Positions 1 through 8,897 are shown, counted from the stretch's first letter. The stretch: DNA of 42,344 nucleotides from Pelagibius sp. (GCF_028281305.1 NZ_JANQKD010000018.1:1-42344), one strand, 5' to 3'. A program made the numbers and translations. Notes: generated by a model not told the origin, from the letters alone.

Positions 1-946
<946 letters not shown>

Positions 947-992
947 CCAACTATTCTCCTGACATTCCCGTTCTTACCTGGGACTCTTGCGA

Positions 993-1463
993 TCAGACTT
1001 TGCTTAGGGGTGCGGCCTCGCGAGGGTTGTCCTCGCCGCCGGCCGGAATGCGAAAGGGTTCCGGTAGGGTGGACATGTCCGCCAGGCTGACGCTGTTCAG
1101 CGCCTGGTGGATTGCGCTGTTCACCTTGTTCCAGTTGCCATGCATCGGGCAGAGCGCTTCCACGCCGCAGGAATCCGCGGCGCCATCCACGCAGGCGGTC
1201 AGGGCGATCGGCCCTTCGAGCGCCTGAATGATCTGGGCGACGGTGATCTGCTCCGCGCTGCGGCTCAGCGTGTAGCCGCCCGCGGCGCCCCGCTGCGCGG
1301 TCACCAAGCCGGCCCGTCCCAACAGATTCAGCAGCTTGGATACGGTCGGCAGCGGAACGGCGGTGTCCTCGGAGATCTGTTGCGCCGAGCGCAGCTCTCC
1401 GCGCAGGCTCATCTGCGCCATCACCACCACCGCGTAGTCTGTCAGCCGGTTCAACCGGAACAT
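993..1463 (-). CDS. Rrf2-family Fe-S regulator of the suf operon (IscR/SufR type)
   Basis: Small DNA-binding repressor or sensor that should control the downstream sufB. From the ATG at 1463 the protein starts MFRLNRLTDYAVVVMAQM, the typical Rrf2 N-terminus, followed by a winged helix with PTVSKLLNLLGRAGLV. A three-cysteine motif (ACVDG..DSCGVEALCPMH) matches the 2Fe-2S ligand region of IscR-like proteins. The frame extends to a TTG at 1475, but ATG 1463 has GAGG at a good spacing and the canonical start, so I prefer it. A perfect inverted repeat lies 10 bases upstream, consistent with autoregulation. Resemblance is closest to the SUF-specific Rrf2 regulators, but the exact subfamily is inferred. 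Confidence 0.9.
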   Translation of the reverse strand: MFRLNRLTDYAVVVMAQMSLRGELRSAQQISEDTAVPLPTVSKLLNLLGRAGLVTAQRGAAGGYTLSRSAEQITVAQIIQALEGPIALTACVDGAADSCGVEALCPMHGNWNKVNSAIHQALNSVSLADMSTLPEPFRIPAGGEDNPREAAPLSKV

Positions 1464-1473
1464 GGTGAGCCTC

Positions 1474-1498
1474 AAATCATACTAATCTGGTATGATTT
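1474..1498. promoter_or_regulatory. Perfect 9-7-9 inverted repeat upstream of the suf regulator
   Basis: AAATCATAC, 7 bases, GTATGATTT: both 9-base arms are exactly complementary. It sits immediately upstream of the Rrf2 gene. Its AT-rich arms contrast with the GC-rich surroundings. The most economical reading is the operator bound by the Rrf2 regulator controlling itself and suf. That role is inferred from position and symmetry. Confidence 0.7.
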
Positions 1499-1611
1499 TA
1501 AATATAAGATATTGCGGGATAATCAAGTGATAACGGCTCGCAACTCGGACTATTTTGGTAAAGTTTCCAGGCCGCTTGCAGGCGGCCTCACCGGCGGCTG
1601 CGGCGCTGCAC

Positions 1612-1644
1612 AGGAAAAGAGGGGAGGCACCGGGTGCCTCCCCT
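1612..1644 (-). terminator. Rho-independent terminator of the small secreted-protein gene
   Basis: A perfect stem, GGGGAGGCAC / GTGCCTCCCC with a 3-base loop (1621-1643, plus an A-T pair at 1620/1644), is followed on the minus strand by TCTTTTCC. It lies about 60 bases downstream of the stop codon at 1703 of the minus-strand gene. Confidence 0.75.
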
Positions 1645-1702
1645 TGAAAACTCCGTTTGATCTGGGTGGTTCAGACGGGCGGCTCCGCACCTAAGTCCGC
1701 GA

Positions 1703-2077
1703 TCAGGGCTCGCTGCTGTTCGCGCAGTTGCCCGGATACGACGACTGGGTGGTGTCGCTTTGACAGCCGCCGGTGGCCTCGTACTCCGGATACTGATGGC
1801 ACGACCCCTCGTAGGACTGCTTGGCAGCGCCGTCATCACATCCCGAGGTGTTCAGCGTGCCGCGTTGGCCCTGCGTGGTCAGTTTGTGAGGGCCGGCAGG
1901 CGGACGCGGCGGCAGCGTCTCGCGCTGAGGTGTTTTGAGTTGCTGGGCTGCAACCTGGACGTAGCCATTGCCTGCTGCGGTGTCGTTTGCTTTGACGGCA
2001 GCCGGGCCGGCCAAGAGGACTGCAAGTGCGGCGGCAACTGCGAAGGTTGTGGTGTTTGCCGGAGACGGCGTCGACAT
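1703..2077 (-). CDS. Small secreted protein with cysteine-paired repeats, function unknown
   Basis: A 124-residue protein starting MSTPSPANTTTFAVAAALAVLLAGPAAVKA, a clear Sec signal peptide with an AKA-type cleavage site. The mature part is polar. Its C-terminal ~50 residues hold five cysteines in a twofold pattern: GC-DDGAAKQSYEGSC, then GC-QSDTTQSSYPGNC. This suggests two small disulfide loops. The start at 2077 is chosen because the longer frame upstream has no coding character, and AAAGGG precedes it. It ends in a strong terminator, so it is probably monocistronic. I recognise no family. Confidence 0.65.
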   Translation of the reverse strand: MSTPSPANTTTFAVAAALAVLLAGPAAVKANDTAAGNGYVQVAAQQLKTPQRETLPPRPPAGPHKLTTQGQRGTLNTSGCDDGAAKQSYEGSCHQYPEYEATGGCQSDTTQSSYPGNCANSSEP

Positions 2078-2232
2078 TGTGAAATCCCTTTCCAGTCTCA
2101 GTTCAGGACCCTTTAGGCCTCTGTCCGAACCCACACAGGCTGACATTGGCCGCTTAACTCTGGGTCGGGATGGCCGCGCGAACGGTTCGCCTTCCAGTCA
2201 GCGGGCCTCATGCTTTGTTGAGCTGTAACCTC

Positions 2233-2292
2233 GGGTTCAAGAAGCTGAAGGACCGGGCCGATATGATCGCTTACGTGGAAAGCTTCTCAGAA
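2233..2292 (+). pseudogene. C-terminal remnant of a cytochrome c gene
   Basis: The translation here reads GFKKLKDRADMIAYVESFSE, which matches the C-terminal helix of class I cytochromes c. It aligns with GLRKPEERADVIAYLLQF of the intact cytochrome about 500 bases downstream. No CxxCH or signal peptide is present upstream in the same frame, so only the 3' end survives. It reads as a leftover of a duplicated or partly deleted cytochrome gene. Confidence 0.6.
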
Positions 2293-2454
2293 CGGCAGGG
2301 TTTCCGGGCTTTTCGGGGGGCGGCCTGCGACACTTCGGACCTTGTCTTAATCGCTCAGAACTCCATACTCTCCCGCGACGGCGGCTCTTTGCCGCATTCT
2401 CAGGAGAGCCTTTCCCGCAAGGGAAACCAAGAAAACAAAGACCGGAGTGAATTC

Positions 2455-2850
2455 ATGGGAGTAAAGAGCTCGCTTGTCGCAGTGGTGTTTGCCGCCGCCG
2501 CATTCCATACCATGCCCGCCCTGGCCGAGGGCGATGCCGCCAACGGCGAGAAGGTCTTCCGCAAGTGCAAGGCCTGCCACGCTGTTGAAGAGGGCAAGAA
2601 CAAGGTCGGCCCGAGCCTGTACAACATTGTTGACCGGGCGGTTGGCACGGTTGAGGGCTACAAGTACTCCAAGGCCATGATCGCTTATGGCGAGGGCGGC
2701 GCGGTGTGGGACGCTGAGACCCTGGGCGCTTATCTCGAAGCACCGCGCAAGGCCGTTAAAGGCACGAAGATGGCGTTCGCCGGACTCAGGAAGCCTGAGG
2801 AAAGGGCCGACGTGATCGCCTATCTCCTGCAGTTCAAACCTGCGGAGTAA
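2455..2850 (+). CDS. Periplasmic class I cytochrome c (c2-like)
   Basis: A mono-haem electron carrier of 131 residues. A signal peptide (about 1-24, ending MPALA) is followed by GDAANGEKVFRKCKACH; the haem attachment motif is C38-K-A-C41-H42, and Met106 in KGTKMAF is the probable sixth ligand. RADVIAYLLQF is the conserved C-terminal helix. Length and motif spacing are normal for cytochrome c2 or c550 types. The ATG at 2455 is chosen because the frame upstream has no signal peptide and contains the cytochrome remnant. It could serve as redox partner for the P460-type proteins downstream; that link is only positional. Confidence 0.93.
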   Translation: MGVKSSLVAVVFAAAAFHTMPALAEGDAANGEKVFRKCKACHAVEEGKNKVGPSLYNIVDRAVGTVEGYKYSKAMIAYGEGGAVWDAETLGAYLEAPRKAVKGTKMAFAGLRKPEERADVIAYLLQFKPAE

Positions 2851-2875
2851 GGCACCCACCACCCTGATGTGAAGC

Positions 2876-2897
2876 GCCGGCCCCGGCAAGGGCCGGC
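2876..2897 (+). terminator. Hairpin after the cytochrome c gene
   Basis: GCCGGCCC, 6-base loop, GGGCCGGC forms a perfect 8-bp stem 26 bases after the stop codon, followed by CGCTTTGGCGTTTG. The U-run is weak, so termination efficiency is uncertain. Confidence 0.45.
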
Positions 2898-3044
2898 CGC
2901 TTTGGCGTTTGCGGCGCCTCAACCTCTTGTGCCTCAACCTCTTGTGATCGGGAGTTGATGCGCCAGGAAAGCCCAACAGGCACAGAATGGACATAGAGCG
3001 GGTGCTCGCGTGGTGCCCGTGCCGGACTTCAGCGGGAGGCTGGC

Positions 3045-3725
3045 TTGGTCCCTATGTCGTGGCCAGATGGCTGTCCTGGTTACAGGCCAGGATTTCTGAC
3101 GCTCCTAGGCCGATTCCTTGCAGCAGCGCTCTTCGCCATACCTATCGCAGCCTATGGGCAATCCTCTGAGTTCTCGAGGCCGGAGCATCATTTCTCGGTT
3201 GACCGTCCAGCGAAGCTGTCGCCGGCTGATGCGATGGTGATCTACGACAAGGTGCGCGATCGCATGGCTGCGGGATACCGGCTGTCGCACGATCCGGCGG
3301 CGGAGCGCTTCGTGGAGTGGCGCCGCTACAACTCCGCCCCATACCGCTCCGCCACCCACGGTCAGCGGTTCGTCAACAATTACGCCAACGCCACTGCGCG
3401 GGCCTATGGCCAGTACGAGGAAGCCGCCGAGCTTCCCGTCGGTTCCATCCTGGCAAAGGACTCTTTTGCCGTGACGCAGCGCGGCGATGTCTTCACCGGT
3501 CCGCTGTTTCTGATGGAGAAGATGCCCGAGGGCTTCCGGCCCGAGGCGCACGACTGGCGTTACACCATGATCATGCCGGACGGCAGCCTGTTCGGAACCA
3601 CCAATGGCGAGGGTAACGAAAGGGTGGAGTTCTGCATCACATGCCATGAAGCCGTGGGCGAAGACCAGCAGCAGCTGTTCTTTGTGCCGCAGGAGTTCCG
3701 AGTACAGTTTCTCAATCTCCGATAG
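3045..3725 (+). CDS. Cytochrome P460-family protein, copy 1
   Basis: Exported haem protein of the cytochrome P460 / cytochrome c'-beta family; characterised members oxidise hydroxylamine or bind NO. Residues 17-39 form a signal peptide ending IAAYGQ. The domain runs ~60-222: W92RRY, S102ATHG, YANATARAYGQYE, LAKDSF with Lys138 in the position of the P460 haem-crosslinking Lys, [20 protein letters not shown], and the haem motif C197-I-T-C-H201 near the C-terminus. The start is a TTG at 3045 with GGGAGG five bases upstream; the nearest ATG (3054) is 14 bases from that site. Two paralogues follow in the window. The crosslink and substrate are inferred, not shown. Confidence 0.85.
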   Translation: MVPMSWPDGCPGYRPGFLTLLGRFLAAALFAIPIAAYGQSSEFSRPEHHFSVDRPAKLSPADAMVIYDKVRDRMAAGYRLSHDPAAERFVEWRRYNSAPYRSATHGQRFVNNYANATARAYGQYEEAAELPVGSILAKDSFAVTQRGDVFTGPLFLMEKMPEGFRPEAHDWRYTMIMPDGSLFGTTNGEGNERVEFCITCHEAVGEDQQQLFFVPQEFRVQFLNLR

Positions 3726-3781
3726 GTCTGCCGCACGAGCAGTTTTTGGATGAAGGCCGCTGCGGAGACAGTTGTGAAGCA

Positions 3782-3795
3782 TCACGATATCGTGA
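3782..3795. promoter_or_regulatory. Perfect 14-bp palindrome upstream of the NPC-repeat P460 gene
   Basis: TCACGATATCGTGA is fully self-complementary and lies about 120 bases upstream of the start at 3913, between copies 1 and 2 of the P460 genes. It resembles an operator for a dimeric regulator; the regulator is unknown. Confidence 0.5.
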
Positions 3796-3828
3796 GTCGC
3801 CGTGACTCTACAGAGTCGCACGGGAGTC
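3794..3828. promoter_or_regulatory. Cluster of four GANTC (CcrM-type) sites at helical spacing
   Basis: GAGTC at 3794, GACTC at 3804, GAGTC at 3813 and GAGTC at 3824: four GANTC sites within 35 bases, spaced 9-11 bases, so they fall on roughly one face of the helix. GANTC is the target of the cell-cycle methyltransferase CcrM in alphaproteobacteria. Position upstream of the NPC-repeat P460 gene suggests methylation-sensitive or cell-cycle control, which is an inference. Confidence 0.5.
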
Positions 3829-3912
3829 ATAGGCTTAGGGGACCGAAGCTCGCCGCTTTGGCTGGCTTTGCGAGCAAAGAAAAACCAAAAATCTCGGTCT
3901 GGGAGTGATCTG

Positions 3913-5094
3913 ATGAAGTCCAGGAAACGCCTACTCATGTCGACCGCCATGGTTCCCTTGGTGGTCATGGCCGGCGTGGCGGCCGGCGAACTGATTGCTA
4001 CAGGGCAGGTGGGCGTTCCCATGGCCCGGGCTGCCTGTAACCCCTGCAATCCTTGCGCGGCGAAAAAGCCGGTGAATCCGTGCAATCCCTGCGCTGCGGC
4101 GAACCCCTGTAACCCTTGTGCAGCCAATCCGTGCAACCCCTGCGCCGCTGCCAACCCGTGCAATCCCTGTGCGGCCAACCCCTGCAATCCTTGCGCGGCC
4201 GCCAACCCGTGCAACCCCTGTAACCCGTGCAATCCTTGTGCGGCCGGCGGCGGGGGCACTGTTGCGGCCTGCGCGATCCCGCGCATCCAGGCTGCGGCCC
4301 TGGCGAATCCCTGCGCGGCCGAGAACCCTTGCAACCCTTGCAACCCGTGCAATCCTTGCGCCGCTGCCAACCCTTGTAACCCTTGCGCGGCCAATCCGTG
4401 CAATCCCTGTGCGGCTGCTAATCCATGCAACCCGTGCAACCCCTGCGCCGCGGCGAACCCGTGCAACCCTCGCGCTGCTGCCAACCACTGCAACCCCTGC
4501 GCAGCCAATCCTTGCAATCCCTGCGCAGCGGCCAACCCCTGCAATCCGTGTAATCCCTGCAACCCTTGTAATCCCTGTGCAGCAGGGGCAGCCCCTGAAC
4601 TGACCGATGCGGAAGCGCTGGCTGCCTACGATTGCATGTTCGAGACCATGAAGGCCGCCTATGCGAAGTCGGACAAGGGCGATGCCGCCGGTTTCACCAA
4701 CTGGCGCCGCTACAGCACCCAGGCCTATGTGTCTGATACCCACGGCGGGCGCTACGTCCAGAACTGGGGCAACACGGCGGCGAAGGCCTACGGCAACTAC
4801 GAGAACGCCGGCACCTTCCCGCAGGGCGCCAAGCTGGCCAAGGACAGCTTTGCGGTGAACGCCAAGGGCGGCGTCTCGGTCGGGCCGCTGTTCCTGATGG
4901 AGAAGATGCAGGCCGGCTTCAACCCGGACAGCGACGACTGGCGTTACACGCTGATCATGCCGAACGGCTCCATCTTCGGTACGACGAACGGCGCCGGATC
5001 GGACAACGTTGCCTTCTGCATCGGCTGCCATCAGTCGGTGACGCCGGACCAGGACCATGTCCTTCTGCTGCCCGAAGAGTACCGGGTGAGATAG
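3913..5094 (+). CDS. Exported protein with ~40-Cys NPC repeat array fused to a cytochrome P460 domain
   Basis: A 393-residue protein in three parts. Residues 1-41 are a signal peptide ([11 protein letters not shown]...MARAA). Residues 42-222 are an array of NPC triplets, usually in pairs (NPCNPC) separated by AA or AAA, with about 40 cysteines and almost no other residue type; a linker (~111-139) splits it into two blocks. Residues 227-393 are a P460 domain: W264[22 protein letters not shown], Lys310 in [26 protein letters not shown] and haem motif C369-I-G-C-H373. The array's CxxC units lack the His needed for haem attachment, so metal binding or disulfides are more likely. The ATG at 3913 has GGGAG at good spacing and gives a proper signal peptide. 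A Sel1-repeat gene starts 9 bases after the stop. Array function unknown. Confidence 0.88.
   Translation: MKSRKRLLMSTAMVPLVVMAGVAAGELIATGQVGVPMARAACNPCNPCAAKKPVNPCNPCAAANPCNPCAANPCNPCAAANPCNPCAANPCNPCAAANPCNPCNPCNPCAAGGGGTVAACAIPRIQAAALANPCAAENPCNPCNPCNPCAAANPCNPCAANPCNPCAAANPCNPCNPCAAANPCNPRAAANHCNPCAANPCNPCAAANPCNPCNPCNPCNPCAAGAAPELTDAEALAAYDCMFETMKAAYAKSDKGDAAGFTNWRRYSTQAYVSDTHGGRYVQNWGNTAAKAYGNYENAGTFPQGAKLAKDSFAVNAKGGVSVGPLFLMEKMQAGFNPDSDDWRYTLIMPNGSIFGTTNGAGSDNVAFCIGCHQSVTPDQDHVLLLPEEYRVR
4036..4578 (+). repeat. Coding repeat: NPC triplet array
   Basis: DNA encoding residues 42-222 of the P460 fusion. The basic unit is Asn-Pro-Cys, and the higher-order unit alternates NPCNPC-AAA and NPCNPC-AA (8 and 9 residues). 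Codons vary freely between copies (TGC/TGT, AAC/AAT, CCC/CCT/CCG), so the copies differ at the DNA level while the protein stays constant. Two units are broken by single-base changes: Cys to Arg at 4471-4473 and Pro to His at 4486-4488. It is not a CRISPR array. Confidence 0.95.
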
Positions 5095-5103
5095 GCCGGA
5101 TCG

Positions 5104-5622
5104 ATGGCTGTCCGGTCCAGGCGGCGCCGCATCGCCGCCGTGGGCCGGGTCGTCTTCTCGATCCTTCTGGCGATGGCCGCCTCGACCCTTGGGTCGGGGC
5201 GGCCTGCTTTTGCGGACTTCGCAGAAGGTGTCGAGGCCTACGACGCCGGCGACCTGGGCACGGCCTATGCCGAGTGGCTTCCTCTTGCCGAGGCCGGCAA
5301 CCTCCAGGCTCAAGTCGCCCTTGCCGGCATCCTGGAGACCGGCGGAAGCGGTCTTGTCCGCGATCTGCCCGCCGCGGCGCGCTGGTACCGACGGGCGGCG
5401 GAGCGGGGCGATGCGGTGGCCCAGATGAACCTCGGTCAGATGTACGCACAAGGCTGGGGCCTTGCCCGCGACCGCGTCCAGGCGCTGGCCTGGTTCTCTC
5501 TGGCAGCCGAGCAGGGGCGCCAATGGGCTGCGGAGCGGCGCGACGCCCTGCGCAGCGACCTGACAGCGGCGCAACGCGAGGCGGCGGAGGCCCTGAGCCG
5601 ACGGCTGCGCGCAGGCTACTGA
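5104..5622 (+). CDS. Exported Sel1-repeat (TPR-like) protein
   Basis: A 172-residue protein with an Arg-rich n-region and signal peptide (about 1-37, ending PAFA), followed by two to three Sel1-like repeats: EGVEAYDAGDLGTAYAEWLPLAEAGN, AQVALAGILETG..AARWYRRAAERGD and AQMNLGQMYAQG..ALAWFSLAAEQG. Such alpha-alpha repeats mediate protein-protein contacts in the periplasm. It starts 9 bases after the NPC-repeat P460 stop, so the two are very probably co-transcribed and may be translationally coupled. That makes it a candidate assembly factor or partner for the P460 protein; this role is inferred only from position. The ~30 C-terminal residues are a charged helix. Confidence 0.85.
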   Translation: MAVRSRRRRIAAVGRVVFSILLAMAASTLGSGRPAFADFAEGVEAYDAGDLGTAYAEWLPLAEAGNLQAQVALAGILETGGSGLVRDLPAAARWYRRAAERGDAVAQMNLGQMYAQGWGLARDRVQALAWFSLAAEQGRQWAAERRDALRSDLTAAQREAAEALSRRLRAGY

Positions 5623-5771
5623 GATCCCCCGGCAGAGGCCGAAACCTCCGAACTCCGTCTTGCATCCAAAGGCGTGCCGAGCCAGGCGGCCGGCCCGGTT
5701 TGGGTTTGTCGCCACCTGGGTATATAGTCACCTTATTTAGCCTGTCTGAACCGAGAGGTCTGGGACAGCTC

Positions 5772-8039
5772 GTGGGCTCTTCTTTCAGGCGCCTCGTTAT
5801 GGCGCTCTTCATGGTCTTCCTCGCGGCCCCCGGCGCGCTGGCGCAAACGCTGCCGCCGGGGGAGCAGAACGTGCCGGACCCGGCGATCGAGGCCCTGAAG
5901 GCTGCCGACCCCGGGCTTTCCGAGGCAACCATCCGCGACCTGGTGGCCCGCCTCGACGATGCCGAGGTGCGCCGTCTGCTGCTGGAGCGCCTGGATGCGG
6001 TGACAGAGCAGCAGGTCGCGGCCGAGAGCGAAGACCTGGGCGGCCTCCTGATGCAGACGCGCGACCGCGCGGAAGCGCTGCGCGATGGCCTTGCCCGGCT
6101 GATCGCCGCAGTGCCGGTCTTGCCGACCGCGATGCCGGCTGCTCTGGACCGTCTGCGGGACGGCCGCCCGGCGGGGATCCTGCTGTGGATCGCTGCGGGC
6201 TTTGCTTTGATGATGGCGGTGGGCTGGCTGGCGGAGTGGCTGGCGCGGCGGACCCTGCGGGAGCTCTTTCGCCAGATTGCCGAAGCCCATCCGGACGCCG
6301 CCGCAGCGCGTTTCGGACGCCTCGCGCTGCGGCTCTTCCTGGAGTTCGTTCTTCTGGGCGTCTTCGTGGCCGGCGCGCTGGCGGTCTTCTTCGCGCTCAC
6401 CCAGGGCAATGAAGTCACGCGCACGGCTGTGATGACCTATGTTGCGGCGGTCGTTGTGGTGCGCAGCTACGCCATTTTCTCGCGGTTTCTGCTGGCACCG
6501 CGCCTGCCGGGCCTGCGCCTTGCCCATATGAGCGATCACGACGCCCGCTCCATTCACCGCCAGAACGTGATCATGGCGAGCATCGCAGGTTTCGGATTCC
6601 TGACCTGCAGTCTGCTGCACAGCCTGGGAATGCCGGATGACGCCCACCAGGTGCTGACCTTCAGCGTCGGCCTGGTGCTCATCGCCACGCTGATCTACAG
6701 CCTGGCCAGGGCACGCCACGCCATTGCCGGTGACCTGAATTGGGAGCCGGAGCGGGCGGCGCCGTTCCGGGCCATGCTGGCGCAGTACTGGCCGTTGGTC
6801 ACCATTCTGTACTCGGCCGCGCTCTATGTGATCGTCGTGGTCATCGAACTGACGGGGGGCAGTGTTTCCTACCTTGCCTCCTTCGGCAGCCTCCTTGCGG
6901 TCATATTCCTTCCTCACATGGACGCGATCCTGGAGCGGGCGGCACAGCGTCTGGATCGGCGCAGCGCCCAGGAGGAAACCCTCTTTGCGCAGCTGCGCAT
7001 CGTCGGGCTCCGGGCTTCGCGCTTCCTGCTCTGCATTGCCGTGGCCCTGTTTCTGGCGCGCATCTGGGGGGTCGACCTGTTCTCCCTGGCCGAGAAGAGC
7101 TTCGGCGGCCGCCTGGCCGGCGCCATGGTGGACATCGGCCTCACCGGCCTGGTGGCTTATGTGCTGTGGGAGCTGGCACGCATTACCATCGACCGCCGGC
7201 TGGCGGAGGATGCGGCCCAGGCGGCGGCAGAGGGTCAGGGCGAGCCCGAGCCCGGAGAACAGGGCGGGCAGGGGGCATCGCGGGTGCGCACCCTGCTGCC
7301 GCTGATGCGTCTCGCCATTCAGATCACCATCGTCGTGATGGCCGTGATGCTCGTGCTGAGCGCACTCGGCGTCAACATCGGCCCGCTCCTGGCCGGCGCC
7401 GGGGTTGTCGGGCTGGCCGTCGGGTTTGGCGCACAGACACTGGTGCGCGACATCGTCTCCGGTGTCTTCTTCCTGGTGGACGACGCCTTCCGCCTTGGCG
7501 AATACATCGACGTGGGGGTGGTCAAGGGGACGGTCGAGAAGATCTCGCTGCGCTCGCTGCGCCTGCGCCACCACCGCGGCGCCCTGCACACGGTGCCCTT
7601 CGGCGAGATCCAGCATCTCACCAACTACAGCCGCGACTGGGCGATCATGAAGCTGGAGTTCCGCGTCCCCTTCGACACCGACCTGGAAAAGGTGCGCAAG
7701 ATCTTCAAACGGATCGGTCAGGACCTGATGAAGCACGAGGAGATCGGCCCGGACTTCCTGCAGCCCTTTAAATCCCAGGGGGTGCTGGCCACGGACGACA
7801 GCGCCTTTGTTGTGCGCGGCAAGTTCATGGCCAAACCCGGCCGTCAGTTCCTGATCCGCCGGGCCGTGTTCCAGGCGGTCCAGGAGGCCTTCGCGCGCGA
7901 AGGCATCAAGTTCGCCGACCGCCGGGTGACGGTTCATGTGCCCGGTTCCGAGGAACTGGATCCGGAAGAGCGGGCGGCGGCGGAGAAAGCGGCCGCCTCT
8001 GCCGTTACCGGCGCCGAGGCCGCAGCCAACAAGGCGTAA
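5772..8039 (+). CDS. Large MscS-family mechanosensitive channel
   Basis: Inner-membrane tension-gated channel of about 755 residues, much longer than MscS proper and comparable to YbiO/MscM-type members. A signal peptide (ending GALAQ) precedes a helical periplasmic region, many membrane segments, and the MscS core: [19 protein letters not shown] (pore helix), [26 protein letters not shown], a beta domain with [18 protein letters not shown] and [16 protein letters not shown], then the C-terminal alpha/beta domain and an Ala/Glu-rich tail. I use GTG 5772 because it supplies the basic n-region (GSSFRRL); ATG 5799 is the alternative. A 149-base gap after the Sel1 gene suggests a separate transcript. 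Confidence 0.88.
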   Translation: MGSSFRRLVMALFMVFLAAPGALAQTLPPGEQNVPDPAIEALKAADPGLSEATIRDLVARLDDAEVRRLLLERLDAVTEQQVAAESEDLGGLLMQTRDRAEALRDGLARLIAAVPVLPTAMPAALDRLRDGRPAGILLWIAAGFALMMAVGWLAEWLARRTLRELFRQIAEAHPDAAAARFGRLALRLFLEFVLLGVFVAGALAVFFALTQGNEVTRTAVMTYVAAVVVVRSYAIFSRFLLAPRLPGLRLAHMSDHDARSIHRQNVIMASIAGFGFLTCSLLHSLGMPDDAHQVLTFSVGLVLIATLIYSLARARHAIAGDLNWEPERAAPFRAMLAQYWPLVTILYSAALYVIVVVIELTGGSVSYLASFGSLLAVIFLPHMDAILERAAQRLDRRSAQEETLFAQLRIVGLRASRFLLCIAVALFLARIWGVDLFSLAEKSFGGRLAGAMVDIGLTGLVAYVLWELARITIDRRLAEDAAQAAAEGQGEPEPGEQGGQGASRVRTLLPLMRLAIQITIVVMAVMLVLSALGVNIGPLLAGAGVVGLAVGFGAQTLVRDIVSGVFFLVDDAFRLGEYIDVGVVKGTVEKISLRSLRLRHHRGALHTVPFGEIQHLTNYSRDWAIMKLEFRVPFDTDLEKVRKIFKRIGQDLMKHEEIGPDFLQPFKSQGVLATDDSAFVVRGKFMAKPGRQFLIRRAVFQAVQEAFAREGIKFADRRVTVHVPGSEELDPEERAAAEKAAASAVTGAEAAANKA

Positions 8040-8191
8040 CGGGACCGCTTTCGGGCGGCCGGCCACCGCCTTGGCTCTCGACAGAATCGTCCCCGTCTTC
8101 TAACACTCTGCCCAAGGCCGGCCCGGCAGGGAAGGGGCGGACCGCCAACGAAAACGCCCCGGACCATCCAGGGGCCGACAGCAGGGGAACC

Positions 8192-8824
8192 ATGCAGAAC
8201 TCGGTGACGACGGTCGACCACCCGCTGGTCCAGCACAAACTGACGCTGATGCGCGACAAGGATACGGCGCTGCCGGAGTTCCGCCGCCTGTTGCGGGAGA
8301 TCAGCCTTCTCCTCGCCTATGAGGTAACCCGGCATCTGGAACTGAAGACCGTCACGGTGGAGACGCCTGTCTCTCAGGCGGAACTGCCGGTGCTGGCGGA
8401 GCCCGAGCCCTGCTTTATCACCATTCTCCGGGCCGGCAACGGTCTCCTCGACGGCATGCTCGACCTGATCCCGGCAGCCTCGGTGGGCCATGTCGGCCTC
8501 TACCGCGATCCCTCGACCCTCGAGGCGGTGGAGTACTATTACAAGGTCCCGCAGGATATGAGCCGGCGGCTTGCCATTGTCGTCGACCCGATGCTGGCGA
8601 CCGGGCACACCGCCGTTGCGGCCCTGGAGCTGCTCAAGCGCGACAACGCCGGGTCGCTCAGCTTTGTCTGTCTGGTCGCGGCCCCGGAAGGGATCAAGAC
8701 CCTGCAGGACGCCCATCCGGACGTGCCGATCTTTACCGCTGCCGTCGACGAGCGCCTGAACGACAAGGGCTACATCGTGCCCGGTCTGGGCGATGCGGGC
8801 GACCGTATCTTCGGCACCAAGTAG
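8192..8824 (+). CDS. upp: Uracil phosphoribosyltransferase
   Basis: Pyrimidine salvage enzyme converting uracil and PRPP to UMP in the cytoplasm. The 210-residue length is standard. The PRPP-binding loop is [12 protein letters not shown] (about residues 130-141), preceded by [13 protein letters not shown], and the C-terminal uracil-binding region has [16 protein letters not shown]. The ATG at 8192 is preceded by AGCAGGGGAACC, an acceptable ribosome site. Its neighbours are functionally unrelated exported proteins, so it is probably a single-gene unit. Confidence 0.95.
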   Translation: MQNSVTTVDHPLVQHKLTLMRDKDTALPEFRRLLREISLLLAYEVTRHLELKTVTVETPVSQAELPVLAEPEPCFITILRAGNGLLDGMLDLIPAASVGHVGLYRDPSTLEAVEYYYKVPQDMSRRLAIVVDPMLATGHTAVAALELLKRDNAGSLSFVCLVAAPEGIKTLQDAHPDVPIFTAAVDERLNDKGYIVPGLGDAGDRIFGTK

Positions 8825-8826
8825 CA

Positions 8827-8866
8827 GCAGCGGCGGCCGGCCGCAGCGCCAGTGCGGCGCCGCTGC
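8827..8866 (+). terminator. Possible hairpin terminator after upp
   Basis: GCAGCGGCG and CGCCGCTGC form perfect 9-bp arms around a GC-rich loop, directly after the upp stop codon. The following AACTGTTGTTCT is only moderately T-rich, so this may be a transcript-end stabiliser and not a true terminator. Confidence 0.35.
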
Positions 8867-8897
8867 AACTGTTGTTCTACGGCGAGCATTGCGGCTC

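Noticed and set aside
2170..2454. Longer start for the cytochrome c at 2170
   Set aside because: The upstream part has no signal peptide and contains the cytochrome remnant; the signal peptide begins at 2455.
4036..4578. CRISPR array
   Set aside because: The repeats are in frame, lack unique spacers and encode a constant protein pattern.
3105..5715. Long open frames on the minus strand over the P460 genes (485 and 594 residues, rich in Gln-Gly-Leu or Arg repeats)
   Set aside because: They are antisense shadows of the NPC repeat array; the plus strand encodes a signal peptide and a recognised P460 domain.
5733..8066. A 777-residue minus-strand frame over the MscS gene
   Set aside because: Antisense shadow in GC-rich DNA; the MscS core motifs are on the plus strand.
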